Part shown: positions 1 through 11,314 of the stretch, piece after piece
Layout: each line of letters begins with the position of its first letter
Position numbering within the stretch: the stretch's first letter is position 1
Assembly (NCBI GenBank): GCA_037178675.1
Contig: JAYMGJ010000076.1
Location: 1-57,068 of the forward strand
DNA from: Scleroderma bovista
Taxonomy: Eukaryota; Basidiomycota; Agaricomycetes; Boletales; Sclerodermataceae
Reading direction: 5' to 3'
Length of the DNA: 57,068 nucleotides
The notes under the pieces: generated by a model
What the model was told of the DNA's origin: nothing
The model's input: the letters and a program-made list of their open reading frames with translations, nothing else
The model's database searches: none
Made by a program: the position numbers and the translations under genes

Positions 1-27
1 ACATAGAGCACTTCAGCGAATAAGGCA

Positions 28-3000
28 CTAGATGCTGCCAGAGGGAAACTGTAAGCCTAGTTGAGCTCTGAACTTTGCGAATTTTTCGCGGGGTAAGTTC
101 TTGGTGAGCAGATCGGCGGGATTTTCAGCACCATCAATGAAGAATAGTTCCACGTTACCTTTCGCGACTGACTCGCGGATTCCGTGGTAGCGGATGTTGA
201 TGTGCTTGGAGCGAGGCTCCGTTACAGGGTTGGATGCCATGAATATGGACCCCTGATTATCACTGCAAATCGAGATAGCTTTCAGCTTATAGCCGAGCTC
301 ACCGAGTAAACTCCGAATCCAGGTAACTTGGCAAGCGCAATCGCTCAAAGCCATGTATTCGGCCTCAGTGGACGAGTACGCAATGGTCTTCTGCGCACGA
401 GAAGTCCAACTAATCAAGCCATCTGCAAGTTTCAGGTAGAAACCTGTCTGCGAGAGGCGAGAGATAGGGTCTGATCCCCAATCTGAGTCCGTGCATGCAA
501 TCAGGCCAGTACCGGATCCACCATTGTACACTAGGGAGTAATTAGGTGTACCAATCAAGTAGCGACAGATATAAAGCGCTTTGGACAGGTGGTCCTGGGA
601 TGGGTTCGTGGCATGGTGCGAGAGATGGGTGACTGTGAAAGCAATGTCGGGCCTAGTGCCTAACATAAGGTACAGGAGGGACCCAATAACCGTCTGGAAA
701 CAGGAGCGGAGTTCCGCATCAACAGGCTCTGTGTTCTTGGCGGCATAGTAGCCAGCCGGCAGTGGGGTGCTTGCGGACTTTGCATTGAGCATGCCGCAGC
801 GTTCGATGACTTTTTGGAGGTACGCGCATTGATCCAGGTGGATAGCGCCACCCTTGCGAGTAATTCGCATTCGGAGGAACTCCTTAGGTTCTCCAAGGTC
901 TCTGCACTCCCATTTGCGCATGAACTGCGCTTTGATGGCATCAACAACAGCCTTGTTAGTAGAGTTTTAAAGTCCAGTCCATAGGACTGCAAAAAGACTG
1001 GAAACCAGACTGGACCGGACCAGTCGCAACTGGACTGCAGTTGCCAGTTGCCTACTTTTTGGAATGATGAAAAAGACCAGTTGCAACTGGTTGCAACCGC
1101 ATATGTAAGCAATACATATATGGTAGAAAACCCCCTATATTACAGGCTAATTTTGGCCTGCAGTGGGTCTTAAGGGGTGTAAAATTGATCTTTTGGATGA
1201 AGTATGGCATAAATAAATATGTAATGACTTGTACCTAATTCCTACAGGGTATACATGGTATTTAGATGCTATCTGACACACCTTTGATGTGAAAAACATC
1301 AATAAAATGCAAAAACCCGGTTTTTGAGTGGTTTGGACCAGTTTTTGAGTGGTTTTGGACCGGTTTTTTGAAAAACCGGTTGCAACTGCTTTGGACCAGT
1401 CCTTAAGCAGTCCATGAACCATTCACAGGCTTCCAAAAGCAGTCCAGTCCGGTCCATTTCCAAAAAAGGCAAAAAAACCGGACTGGACTGGACTTTGAAA
1501 CTCTACTTGTTAGGGCCGCAGAATAGTGCGTCGTCAACGTATATGATACCAATGACGATGTTGGTTCCTTTCTTCTTGTAGAAGAAGATGCCTGCTTCAG
1601 ACTTAAGGCGCTCAAACCCGAGCTCTTTGAGAGACTCATCGAGTGTGCGCCACCAAGCTAGGCCAGCCTGTTTGAGGCCATAGAGGGCACGCCAGAGGCG
1701 GAGCACTTTGCGCTCTTGCCCAGGGACTGCAAACCCTTCGGGTTGTTCCATGTAGATCTCTTCGTCGAGCTTGCCATACAAGTAGGCGCTCCGAACGTCG
1801 AGTCCAGTAATGTACCAATTCTCAAGTGCAGCAAGCACAAGCATGAGGCGCACTGTTTCAAAGTGCATGACTGGTGAGAAGACCTGGTCGAAATCTAATC
1901 CCTCGACCTGGGAGAAGCCTTTCGCTACTAAGCGGGCTTTCTTGCGGCCATCCGACTTCACGTCGAAGACCCATCGATTCTTTATGACCTTCCGGTCTCG
2001 GGGACGGTCAACTAACTCAAAGACCTTGCGCTTTCACAGCACGTCGAGTTCTTCTTGGCAAGCAAGTCACCAGAGTTTCTGCTCAGCTTGGGGTAAGCGA
2101 GCAATGTCCTTATAGGACCAGTTGCGGACACTCTCGTATTGAGGGTCGCGGGTTTCAAGGGCTTTGCCCATCAGATAACGGACTAGGTTTGCTCCCCCTT
2201 CCTCACTGGGCGTTGCAGAGGTGTCGGGGAAACCACCAGGGATATGATCTGGTGTGTCCAGTTGTGGGGGCCTAGGGGCCTCACCCACTGTTTCTCGCCA
2301 TCGAGAGGCACTTTCGATATCCCGGAGTTGCTCGACGGGATGTCGCCGCTCACCATACACGTTGCCGGGGCGCAATGGCGCTCTACGTTCACGTTGAGGG
2401 CGGGCAGGGATATTCACTGCAGGGGGTCGTGGCACATTCTGGCGGCGTTCAGCTCGGCCAGGGTGCTGCAGTGCCGGAGGTGGCAGATTTCTCGCTGGTG
2501 AAGGTGTTCTCGGTGCCGGTGGAGGCACTGGAGATGGCGTACGGGGAGGATTTATTTGATTAGGCTCTTCCTCAGGAGCCTCAGGGTCCTCACGCTTTGG
2601 ATTGTCATCCTGCGCTTGGGGATGTGGGTAGCCATGGTCGTGTTCCACATCGTCATCACTGTCGGTATCATCAGGGGGATTCCCTGGTCAATCAGTGGCT
2701 GGTTTTGGATTTGCCCTTCCGAAAGGGTTCTCGAGAGGTTCGCGCCTGTTTTTGGGGCAGCGAGGGAAGTGATGCTCGTCAAAGATGGCGTGAGCAGCGG
2801 TAAATACTGCATTGGTGGAGCACATGAACAAAAAGTTGCGCTCATTGCCAGGGGCAACACCGACATAAGTCATAAGCTCTGACTTGGGAGCCATCTTATT
2901 TGCTCTAGCCGAGGCTGGGAGGTAGACGAAAGCTCCACAGCCAAATACACGGAGGTGGTTGATGTTAGGCATCTCCCCCTTAAGCATTTCGTGGGGGGTG

Positions 3001-4703
3001 CGCCATTGCAGGCGAGCTACCGGAGTATGGTTGTAAATGTGGGTTGCGTGAGCGAACGCAAATTCCCACCAGGAGTCAGGAATGCAGGCTTGATGCCGCA
3101 TAGACTCAGCTTTGGCCATGAGAGTGCGCCCTAAACGCTCGGCGCGGCCATTCTGCATGGGGGTTCTTGGAGCACTTTGATATATTTTAATTCCTTTCTC
3201 AAGGAGTGCTCGATCAAACAGATCGGATTTATACTCTCCGCCAGCATCGGACATCCATCCAACAACATGCATATCATGTTGGACACGCACCATTTCGAGG
3301 AAATCTTTGGCAGCCGTAATCGCTGCAGCTTTGGAGCGAAGAGGCATAGTCCAGGCATGAGAAGTATAGTCGTCGTAGAAAGTGATAACATATTTAAACT
3401 TCCGGTATGACGTAACCGGGAAGGATTTCAGGTCAGAGTGCACCAGCTCGAAGGGCTTGGAAGCACGTCTTTCATTCTCTGGGAAAGCTCGATTGGGCAT
3501 TTTGCCAAGAGCACATCCAGGGCAAACACAATCCTCAGTAGGAAAGTGGATCTCCGGGAAGCGCTGCGTATGTTTTTGCGCGCGTCGGAGTACTTCCTTC
3601 GAGGGGTGCCCGAATCTCCGGTGCATAATGTTGTAATCGACTTTGCTCACGGAGGCGATGTAATTAGATCTAATTATCGGGATAGATCTAATCCCGAAAA
3701 TGATGTTGTGATCGTCTTCTGGGTCTGGCCCAAACCATAGGCGTTCAGCTTTATGAATGAGGCTAATGCCTCGCTTATCGCCAGTGACTTTGTAGTTACG
3801 CTGGAGCATTTCGCCCATAGAAATAAGGCGTGCAGTAGCGCCTGGCATATGGAGCACTTGGGTGAGTGTGATGACTTTCTCATCCCCTGAGTTGTGGTCT
3901 AGGCACCGGAGTAATACCGTGCCAATGCCAGCAATTAGTGCTACACCATTAGCCGTTTTGGCGTAGTGCGCTCGCTTTAGCGCATTATAGGAGGCGAAAT
4001 CGCCCATGTCACCAGTAAAGTGGCGTGATGCGCCAGAGTCTAGTAGCCAGAAAGCACCAGAAAGTTCACTATCATCGACCATTTTTCCCTTACATCCAGC
4101 ACAGCGTGCATTATTCGAACACGAACAAATATATGCATTACTCGAGACACGACACGACAAATTGTAGTTACTGCTCGCTATATACAGTGCCGGCGTAAAG
4201 CGCACATGTAAAGGGAGCTTGCAGAGGATAATCATAGCCTGCACGGGGGCAGGAAATTCGAAGCCAGCGTCTTTGAGGTAAGCAAAGTGGCTAAGCACTT
4301 TGGTGATTGCCGGAGCGGGATGGGAGCCAGCGGGAATGGTAGTCACCAGGAGCTTGCTAAGCTCAGCGTAGGCGGAGCCGAAGTTCTTCTTTAGGTGGTC
4401 CCAGATGTCCTTAACGTTGTCGAGATTCGAGACGGCGACCTGGATAGAGGGGGCGAGGCGCAAGGTGATATTACCGAGTGCTCTCTCGGTGTTGTCGTCC
4501 CACTCCTTTCGGTCATCGTGACCTGCAGCGGGTTGTGTTGTCGAATAAACGTACCACTGGCCTTGTGCCCGAAGGTAGGCCTGCATAGAGGTGTGCCACT
4601 GCTGCCAGTTGGACCCAGTGAACACGGGAACCATCTTGTCAAGAGCGCTGGACATGGTGGTGTTCTGTTGGGAGTCAACGGAGTCAGCAAATGAATGCGA
4701 CAA
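28..4703 (-). pseudogene. Decayed copia gag-pol polyprotein of element 1
   Basis: The start codon is near 4703 and the stop at 28-30. From the N-terminus there is a UBN2/copia-type Gag, an aspartic protease with DSGAS, a GAG-pre-integrase HHCC segment (CPGCALGK), and an integrase core with HSDLKSF, SDAGGEY and QNGRAE. Then come a Pro-rich linker, reverse transcriptase (ARLVAKGFSQ, YVDD) and RNase H (TDSDW, STEAEYM). No CCHC knuckle is obvious. In-frame TGA stops lie at 2690-2688, 2069-2067 and 2036-2034, each where Arg (CGA) would restore a typical copia sequence. A 546-bp MITE splits the reverse transcriptase after YVDD; removing it with one target duplication puts the two halves back in one frame. 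The polyprotein would have driven element transposition, but this copy cannot. Confidence 0.88.
960..1505. mobile_element. hAT-type MITE (546 bp) inserted in copia 1 reverse transcriptase
   Basis: The 21-bp terminal inverted repeats (960-980 and 1485-1505) begin TAGAG and differ at one base. They are flanked by a perfect 8-bp duplication CTTGTTAG (952-959 and 1506-1513). An 8-bp duplication and a TAGAG-like terminus are typical of hAT transposons. There is no transposase gene; the interior is rich in AGTCCAGTCC/GGACTGGACT motifs and short palindromes. The element is non-autonomous and was mobilised in trans. Its near-perfect ends suggest it is younger than the copia host. Confidence 0.9.
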
Positions 4704-5017
4704 TGGACAAGCAAGAAAAGAAGAAACACCTGAGTGCTAGTGAAAGCACTTCTGTCAACAGCTAACTCATGACTAGGTCATGCCAGCGCAAGTTGTCGAC
4801 GATGTTCGCCATGGTTGGCGCAAGTCATCGACGAACTTCGCCTGGGGCAATACAGGTGCTCAACTAGGAGCTCACTGTTGGGCGCAAGTCATCGACTGAC
4901 TTCGCCTTGTGGCTGTGCTGGGGCTCAGCTAGGAGCTCACTGTGGTCCACAGCGTCAAGCTAGTTAAAGTGACGCTCAGGGAGCTGGAGCGCTGCCTGGT
5001 GCATTGCTGCACACAGT
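4704..5017 (-). repeat. Untranslated leader of copia 1 with internal direct repeats
   Basis: The leader between the primer binding site and the gag start. It holds repeated blocks containing GGCGCAAGTCATCGAC and CTAGGAGCTCACTG at roughly 4815-4945. There is no coding potential. It could be a packaging or RNA-structure region, but that is inference. Confidence 0.5.
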
Positions 5018-5038
5018 GCGCTCACAGGGCTCATAACC
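5018..5038 (-). other. Primer binding site of copia 1 (initiator tRNA-Met anticodon arm)
   Basis: Immediately after the LTR, the minus strand reads GGTTATGAGCCCTGTG. This is complementary to the anticodon loop and stem of eukaryotic initiator tRNA-Met (GGGCTCATAACC). Drosophila copia and yeast Ty5 prime reverse transcription from a half-tRNA cut in this loop, so the same mechanism is inferred. Confidence 0.75.
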
Positions 5039-5326
5039 TGTTGAAGCAATACCTATATATGTAGAGGAACTGCTACTCCAACTCACCTGTTGGGTGGAGT
5101 GCACAACCTGAGATGGTAGCGGTAGCTGGTTAAGAGCTGTTATATTATATAAGCGGTGGACGCTGTTTATATACAACAAATAGTGTGACGCGTGACTGTG
5201 ACATGTGACATGTGACATGTAACATCTACTCTAAAGAGGACTATTACTAAGTCTACACTAATATGGGTTGCAGTCTTGTGCGCACTTTGTCGACGGTTTA
5301 CGCCGGGTGCACGTGCGACTTCAACA
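5039..5326 (-). repeat. 5' LTR of copia 1
   Basis: A 288-bp LTR that on the minus strand starts TGTTGAAG and ends CTTCAACA (8-bp inverted ends). It contains TATA-like stretches (TATATAAACAG and TATATAATATAAC on the minus strand). A diverged, truncated copy of its 5' 202 bp recurs at 56498-56699. Confidence 0.8.
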
Positions 5327-8300
5327 GCTGGTGCAACCGCCGAGCAACAGGCGACTGATGAAGTCAATCAGGATAAGGCCCTCGGTACGATCACGTACTA
5401 TACATCCGCACTCATCAGACAGAATCTGATGAACGAGAACCAACCCCACACTGTTTGGGCTGCACTCAACACTTCTTATGGGACTCCTGGCGCTGCCGGT
5501 GTCTTTGTTGAGTTCAAATGTCTCACGCGGATGATAATTCCAGGGAATCAGGATCCCACTCCGGCTGTACATCAAATGCAGTCCACGATTGGCTACTTGG
5601 CCTCTAATGGCCTCACTCTCCCCGACTCTGCTCAAGCGATGCTTCTTCTTGGTGCCTTACCGAATGAGTGGCAAGGCTTCGCTTCCACACTCCTGGCCAC
5701 TTTATTGGTCAACCCAACCGCCGCTAAAATTGCTGCGGGCGTTCAACGCCTTACCTTTGATGCAGTTCTTCCAAAGATTATGGAAGAATGGTCCAGGAAG
5801 TCCGGCAAGTCTATAATGCCGACAATAAAGAAGGAACAAAATGTGCAGGCAGGACCTTCTCGCCCAAGGTGCAAGAAGTGTTCTGGACGTCACAATACCA
5901 CGGATCACCATGATGACTATAAAAAGACGTTCACCCCTAATGCCACCGCAGGTCCTTCTACATTCCCGCCAAAGAATCAGGGTGGTGGAAAAGGGAAAGG
6001 AGGAGGAAAGAAGGGAAAAGGAAAACAGCCTTACAAGGGTAAAGGCAAGCAGCGTCAAAACGCTGCAGAACAAACCGCACAGATCATCGAGCTTGACTCA
6101 GACGATGATTCCGATGCTGGGTCCGTCTCTAATATTCCTGAGACAGGCTGGTCCGTGCTTACTCCATCCCAACTTGCTGCAGAGTCAGTATTATGTTCTG
6201 TGCGTAATGACCTGGCAAGAAAAAGGAGGGATGATGAGGACTATGCACGTAGACAGGCTATGCGACCATGGACTCCCGATGATGGGACCATAAAGTATCG
6301 TGATGACGGTTTTGTTTGTGACCAATATAACAATGAAAGCTTTGACTGTTATACCTTGTGCACCTCTAAGGAGAGTGACGACAGGTGTCTTTGCTTAACA
6401 TCTCCCCACTCAGGACAAAAAACCGAATCTCACTGCCCAAAGCATAAACATTTAACAGGTCTATGGTTAATGGATTCTGGTGCAACCGATCACTCCACTC
6501 CATATTTGGATGATTTCCTAACATACAAGGAACTTCCAAAACCTGTAAATGTGGGTACTGCTGGTGCTGAAATAATTCAGTTTTTAGGCATAGGTACAGT
6601 TGCCTTCAAAGCTAAAGTCGGCAATGTACAAAAACAAATCTATCTTCGACATGTCTACTATTCTCCATCTGGAGATAGGCGTATTTGTTCACTTCAATGG
6701 CTTACCACGAAACTCAAGATGAAACTCTACGCTGACGTGAAGATAACTCATGTCTTCGATTCACGAAATGAAGTCTTCTTGGAAGGGACTAGGTTAATTC
6801 CAAGAAACAATCTCCATTGGTTTTATGGGAAACCGATACATCAGACTGGAGCTCTTGGACTTCTCGTGGATTTGGACATAAAATCAATTTCAATGGTGCA
6901 ATGCGCAACCGTTACAAATAAATTCAACAGCTATGATCTATGGCATAGTCGTCTAGGTCATCCTAACCCTCAAACTATGCAGCATGCTACTCGTGCTACC
7001 GATGGTATTGAGAAATTGGACATACCAACGATGACACCACTCTGTCCTGACTGTCAGATTGGCAAGATGCCCTCAAGGTCTTTTCCATCTTCCGATAAAT
7101 GAGCAGACAAAATACTTGAGATGGTGCACTGCGACCTGGTCGAGTTCCCCGTCTTGTCATATAACCGACACAAGTATTGTCTCACGATCATTGATGATTA
7201 CTCTGGTTATGGCACAGTTTGCCTTCTGCGGTTGAAGTCGGATACCGCCACCGCTTTCTCTACCTGGGTAACCTGGGCTGAGAAGCAAACTGGTCATTCA
7301 CTCCTACGAGTACGTTCCGATCGAGGAGGAGAATTTATGGCAACCATATTTAAAACCTTCCTCACCTCAAAAGGGGTAGAACAACAACTCTCCATTTCGG
7401 ATCATCCACAACAAAATGGTCGTGCAGAAAGGTTCAATCGGACCTTACTCAAGAAAGAAGAAACCATGCATCACGCAGCATGTCTACCGAAGAATCTTTG
7501 GAACTTCGCTCTGGACACTGCCATCCATGTCTATAACAGGACACCAATGCATCACATAGGCTGGAAGACACCAGTTGAACTTCTGTTCAACAAGAAACCT
7601 GATATATCTTATCTTCGAGTATTCAGATGTCTTGCTTATGTCCATATTCCAAAGGACAAGCGAAAAGACAAACTTACTCCGAAAGCTGAAGAAATGATAT
7701 TCCTTGGTTATGAACCAGGAACAAAGGGTTACCGCTTCTTACGCAACAACAGATCTATATATGTGGAAACAACAGCCACATTCGTTGAAAACTTATGAGA
7801 ACGAGAATGGACTAGAACGGTCTTAGGAAGAGGAGTTCCTACTATTCCTCAAACAGAACCCATGGTCAAAACAAGACCAAATCCTCCTGCACCTGCAGAA
7901 CCTCAAGAGGTCCCCATCGCTGTTCCATTACCATCAATGGATGAAGATGAGAATGAAATGGAAGACGTCATAGTTCCAAACACTGATGTTGACACTATGA
8001 TTCAACTAGGTCAACACTATATTCTCAACTACATAATGAAGCAGGCAGCAAAGCCACTCAAGGGTATTCCTTATCATTTCAAGGATATCCGTAACTATCC
8101 ATTGGATGAACAGAAGAAATGGGAACAGGCATGCAAGGAAGAAATCAAGTCTATTGAAGATAGACACGTATGGACTTTGGTGGATTGTCCGCCAGATCGA
8201 AAACCTGTCAAATGTCGCTGGGTATTCGCAAAGAAATTGGATGGAAGATTTAAAGCCCGCTTGGTTGCGAAAGGCTTTTCACAAATTTATGGTGAAGACT

Positions 8301-9155
8301 ACGATGAAACCTTCTCACCGGTCACATGCTTTGAGACAGTACGACTGCTCTTGGCTTATGCGTGTCGAAACGACTGGGAAATTGAAAGTCTTGATGTCAA
8401 GACTGCCTTCTTATATGGGCGACTCGATGAAGAAATTTACATGGAGCAACCTGAAGGTTTCAAAGTACCAGGTTCAAGTAACAAGGTCTATCGTCTATTG
8501 CATGCTCTCTATGGCCTGAAGCAAGCCACACTAGCGTGGAACAAAGAGCTGCACAAATCGCTCCTAAAGCTCAACTTCAAACGTTCCAAAGCAGATCCTG
8601 GAGTTTATATCTACCAAGATAAATCAGGCATCATGCTGTTCATCGTCTACGTCGATGATGGACTTCTTATGTCAAATTCTGCCAAACTTCTCAAGAAGAA
8701 GAAAACCGCATTCCTCAACATATGGGAAGCTCGTGACATGGGTCCAGTACAAGAATACCTCGGATTCCAAATCACTCATAATCACGTTAAACGCTCAATG
8801 GTTTTACACCAACACCCCTATGTATTGAAAGTACTCAAACACTTTCAAATGGAGAACGTCAAACACGTCCGCACACCTTTACCTGCTGGGTATCAACCAT
8901 CTACAGCACCAAAGGATTATAATGCAAGTCCAATAACAAGACAACAGTATCAATCCGTTATAGGATCACTCCTATTTGTCATGCTTGGCACGCGCCCAGA
9001 CATCGCTTTTGCCGTAATCAAAATGTCACAGTTCATGGCAAATCCTACCAAAGAACACCTCTCGAAGGCACTTCACATAGTGAAGTATTTGGGTTCAACT
9101 CCAAATCTTGCACTTCATTTTTCAGGAGGAGCTTCGTCACTGGATTGCTACTCAG
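5327..9155 (+). pseudogene. Copia 2 gag-pol, first part (gag fragment to RNase H)
   Basis: The reading frame opens inside gag; a normal copia N-terminus is missing at the junction with copia 1. It contains the Gag domain, a knuckle-like CKKCSGRHNTTDHH, the protease motif MDSGATDHS, and an integrase with HSRLGHP, CPDCQIGK, VHCDLVEF, RSDRGGEF and QQNGRAE. Reverse transcriptase (ARLVAKGFSQ, YVDDGLL) follows, then the start of RNase H. In-frame TGA codons at 7100-7102 and 7796-7798 sit where Arg (CGA) is expected. The frame breaks at Leu-Asp-Cys-Tyr just before the TDSDW-like RNase H motif, where chromovirus copy 1 entered; the rest lies at 17048-17507. Confidence 0.88.
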
Positions 9156-9778
9156 TGTTACGACCAGGTCCAACTCCGGACTCTTATCCGGCCACTCCGG
9201 TCGCATCGCAGCACTACAGCTCAACTCCGGACCTCTGCGCGTTACTCCGGTCCCGGACGCGCACATACCCTTCCGCTAAGTGCGACCCTTTGCATTAATC
9301 CCTATCCAGTCGTTACTTCACTTCTCCGTCAACCCTGTAGTACCGTGAGTTCTCCGTGCTCTGTTTATATCTTCTACCTTGTAGTATTTTCTCCGGACCT
9401 TACTTATTTTCATCGGACCTGACCTAGTCCCAACTCTGGTTATTCCTTGTCCGCCCATTGGGCTGTTTACTTGTCACTGTAAATACTCGACCCTAGTTCT
9501 CCGTAGTATAAGTACCCTGTACTCCGTCCTGTATACCTCAGTCTGAAATCAACCATAGTCTCTACTCCTGATCTTGCCCGTCTCCGTCTCTGTCTCCGTC
9601 TCCCCTTCTTGACCGGAACCTATGCAAGGGATCAACGCTCGTTGTCCTTAGTCGTTGAATCCAAGCGGTCACCAACTCCAGCCGGACTAATCTCTCGTCC
9701 AGCCCTCTGCCCTCTTCCTTCGTCCGCGCTCGTCTGGACTTGACCGGACCCCCTACCGGAGTAGACCCGGACTTGACA
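9156..9778 (+). repeat. 5' LTR of chromovirus copy 1
   Basis: A 623-bp LTR. TATAAG at 9507-9512 is a likely TATA box. About 30 nt downstream, at 9540, begins AGTCTGAAAT, which is complementary to the site just after the LTR. I count 12 CCGG words here against 15 in the 3' LTR; three of the six LTR differences destroy a CCGG in this copy. Confidence 0.93.
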
Positions 9779-9780
9779 GT

Positions 9781-9790
9781 ATTTCAGACT
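9781..9790 (+). other. Self-priming site (Tf1/sushi type) of chromovirus copy 1
   Basis: Two bases after the LTR comes ATTTCAGACT, the exact reverse complement of AGTCTGAAAT at 9540-9549 in the LTR, where the RNA should start given TATAAG at 9507. In Tf1-like elements the first nucleotides of the mRNA fold back onto this site and prime minus-strand synthesis. No tRNA-like primer site was seen. Copy 2 has the same pair. Confidence 0.75.
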
Positions 9791-9847
9791 CACACTTGTG
9801 TGGGTTCACTGTTCCATACCCCGTACGCAAACTAGCTTCTATTTCTT

Positions 9848-11314
9848 ATGACTATGACTACGCGCTCTCGTGCTCGTACCGCTGCAACACTTGCTGAAGA
9901 AGCAGGTGCAGTAGACGACCTCCACCTCTCTGCTGCTCATCAAGCCCTGTCTAACCGCAGGCAACCTCCGGCTTCAGTTAGCCAATTCCGGAGCTTTACA
10001 GCTCGAAACCCTACAGCGCCTTTGACTCTGCGTCGAGATGCTGCATCTCAGAGCCTTCGTGGTTCTGCAGACTTAGGTCACCACGAATCCGTTTCTGGTG
10101 ATCGATTCCCTTACCATCGCGACCCCACTCCGGAACGTCGCGACCCCACTCCGGAACGTCGCGAACCTGCCCAACACCAGTGGTTTGGCCCTGAGGACGG
10201 ACCCGGAGGTGATCCGGACAACCCCGGAGATGGCGACAACAATGATGACGATGACGATGACTTCGCCGACGCCATGGACGAGCTAGACCCTGGTCTAGCT
10301 GTTTTCCAAAACTTAGCAGTCGCCGTCAATCGCCTCTCCCGCTCCTCCCGCTGGACCAACGACTCCTCTTCCTCCTGTGCCAAAGTCCGCGAACCGGACA
10401 CCTTTGATGGTACGGATCCCAAAAAGCTCAGGACCTTCTTGGTCCAGTGTGAGCTCTGCTTCCAGGATCGCGCCAAAGCGTTCCGCCTAGATAGGGCTAA
10501 GGTAACGTTCGCCCAGTCCTATCTCAAAGGTATGACGTTGGAGTGGTTCGAACCGGACCTCCTCCACTCCGGTGATCCGGCTGACCGCCCACTCTGGATG
10601 GACAGTTGGGTCCACTTTGTCGCTGAGCTCCAGAGTACCTTTGGTCCTCACGACCCCATCGCTGATGCAGAGCATCAATTAGAGCACCTCCGGATGAAGG
10701 ATGCTCACCGCGTCACGCGGTATATAGTTGACTTCAACCGGCTTGCCTCGCAGGTCCAGGACTACGGGGATGGCGCGCTCCGCCGCCTATTCTACTCCGG
10801 TCTCCCGGACCGCCTAAAAGATGAGATAGCTCGAGTTGGTAAACCCCTGACTCTGCATGGGCTTAGGGCCCTTTGTCAAGAGATCGACGCGCGCTATTGG
10901 GAGCGCAAAGACGAGATCTCTCGTACGACGAAGACCCAATCCACCTCATCCCCAACCAAGTCCTCCAACTCCGGAGGCAACTCATCCAACTCCAGTCAGG
11001 AGAAATCCAAGACCGGTAACTCCCCCAGCTCCGCCAACAACTCTGGCTCGTCCAAAACGACCAACAACCAGCCCTCCTCCGGTTCCAGACCGGACCTAAC
11101 CAACAAGCTTGGTAAGGACGGGAAGCTGACCGCAGACGAGCATAAACGGCGTCTGGACAATAACCTCTGCATGTTCTGCGGAGGAACCGGTCACTTTGCG
11201 GACAACTGTCCTAAGAAGACCAAAAAGGCCAAAGCTCACGCTGCGGCCATCGCTGCTGAGTCCGGTAAGACGGACTCGAACTCGGGTGCCAACTCCGAGT
11301 CAAAAAAAGAGTAA
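9848..11314 (+). CDS. gag: Gag protein of chromovirus copy 1
   Basis: 488 residues, starting 70 bp after the LTR. It is the capsid/nucleocapsid precursor that would package the element RNA in the cytoplasm. The N-terminal third is Arg/Pro-rich and acidic, with a tandem RDPTPER repeat that copy 2 has one unit fewer of. The middle is a retrotransposon Gag domain (PDTFDGTDPKKLRTFL; FAQSYLKGMTLEWFEP). The C-terminal part is Ser/Asn-rich linker, then one CCHC zinc knuckle, CMFCGGTGHFADNC, and a Lys-rich tail. The ORF ends one codon after a run of seven A that forms the frameshift site into pol. About 98% alike to copy 2 by eye and no disabling change seen. Confidence 0.95.
   Translation: MTMTTRSRARTAATLAEEAGAVDDLHLSAAHQALSNRRQPPASVSQFRSFTARNPTAPLTLRRDAASQSLRGSADLGHHESVSGDRFPYHRDPTPERRDPTPERREPAQHQWFGPEDGPGGDPDNPGDGDNNDDDDDDFADAMDELDPGLAVFQNLAVAVNRLSRSSRWTNDSSSSCAKVREPDTFDGTDPKKLRTFLVQCELCFQDRAKAFRLDRAKVTFAQSYLKGMTLEWFEPDLLHSGDPADRPLWMDSWVHFVAELQSTFGPHDPIADAEHQLEHLRMKDAHRVTRYIVDFNRLASQVQDYGDGALRRLFYSGLPDRLKDEIARVGKPLTLHGLRALCQEIDARYWERKDEISRTTKTQSTSSPTKSSNSGGNSSNSSQEKSKTGNSPSSANNSGSSKTTNNQPSSGSRPDLTNKLGKDGKLTADEHKRRLDNNLCMFCGGTGHFADNCPKKTKKAKAHAAAIAAESGKTDSNSGANSESKKE

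Larger units (their letters stand above)
1..5326 (-). mobile_element. Ty1/copia retrotransposon, element 1 (left end outside window)
   Basis: A copia-type LTR retrotransposon read on the minus strand. The 5' LTR is 5039-5326, followed by a primer binding site, a leader with internal repeats, and a gag-pol region ending at position 28. The 3' LTR would lie left of the window. The pol order (protease, integrase, reverse transcriptase, RNase H) is the copia order. The coding region has three in-frame TGA stops and a MITE insertion, so the copy is dead. The 5' LTR end (CTTCAACA at 5319-5326) directly abuts the truncated gag of copia element 2, so element 1 probably inserted into element 2, whose 5' part would then also lie off the left edge. 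The target-site duplication cannot be checked here. Confidence 0.88.

Noticed and set aside
4790..4950. Possible terminal repeats of a separate element in the copia 1 leader
   Set aside because: The repeated blocks lie wholly between the primer site and gag start, with no flanking duplication; they are treated as leader repeats.
9045..9422. Short open frames across the chromovirus 5' LTR junction (also at 16083-16691)
   Set aside because: They run from element or antisense-gene sequence into the LTR and recur only because the LTR is duplicated.
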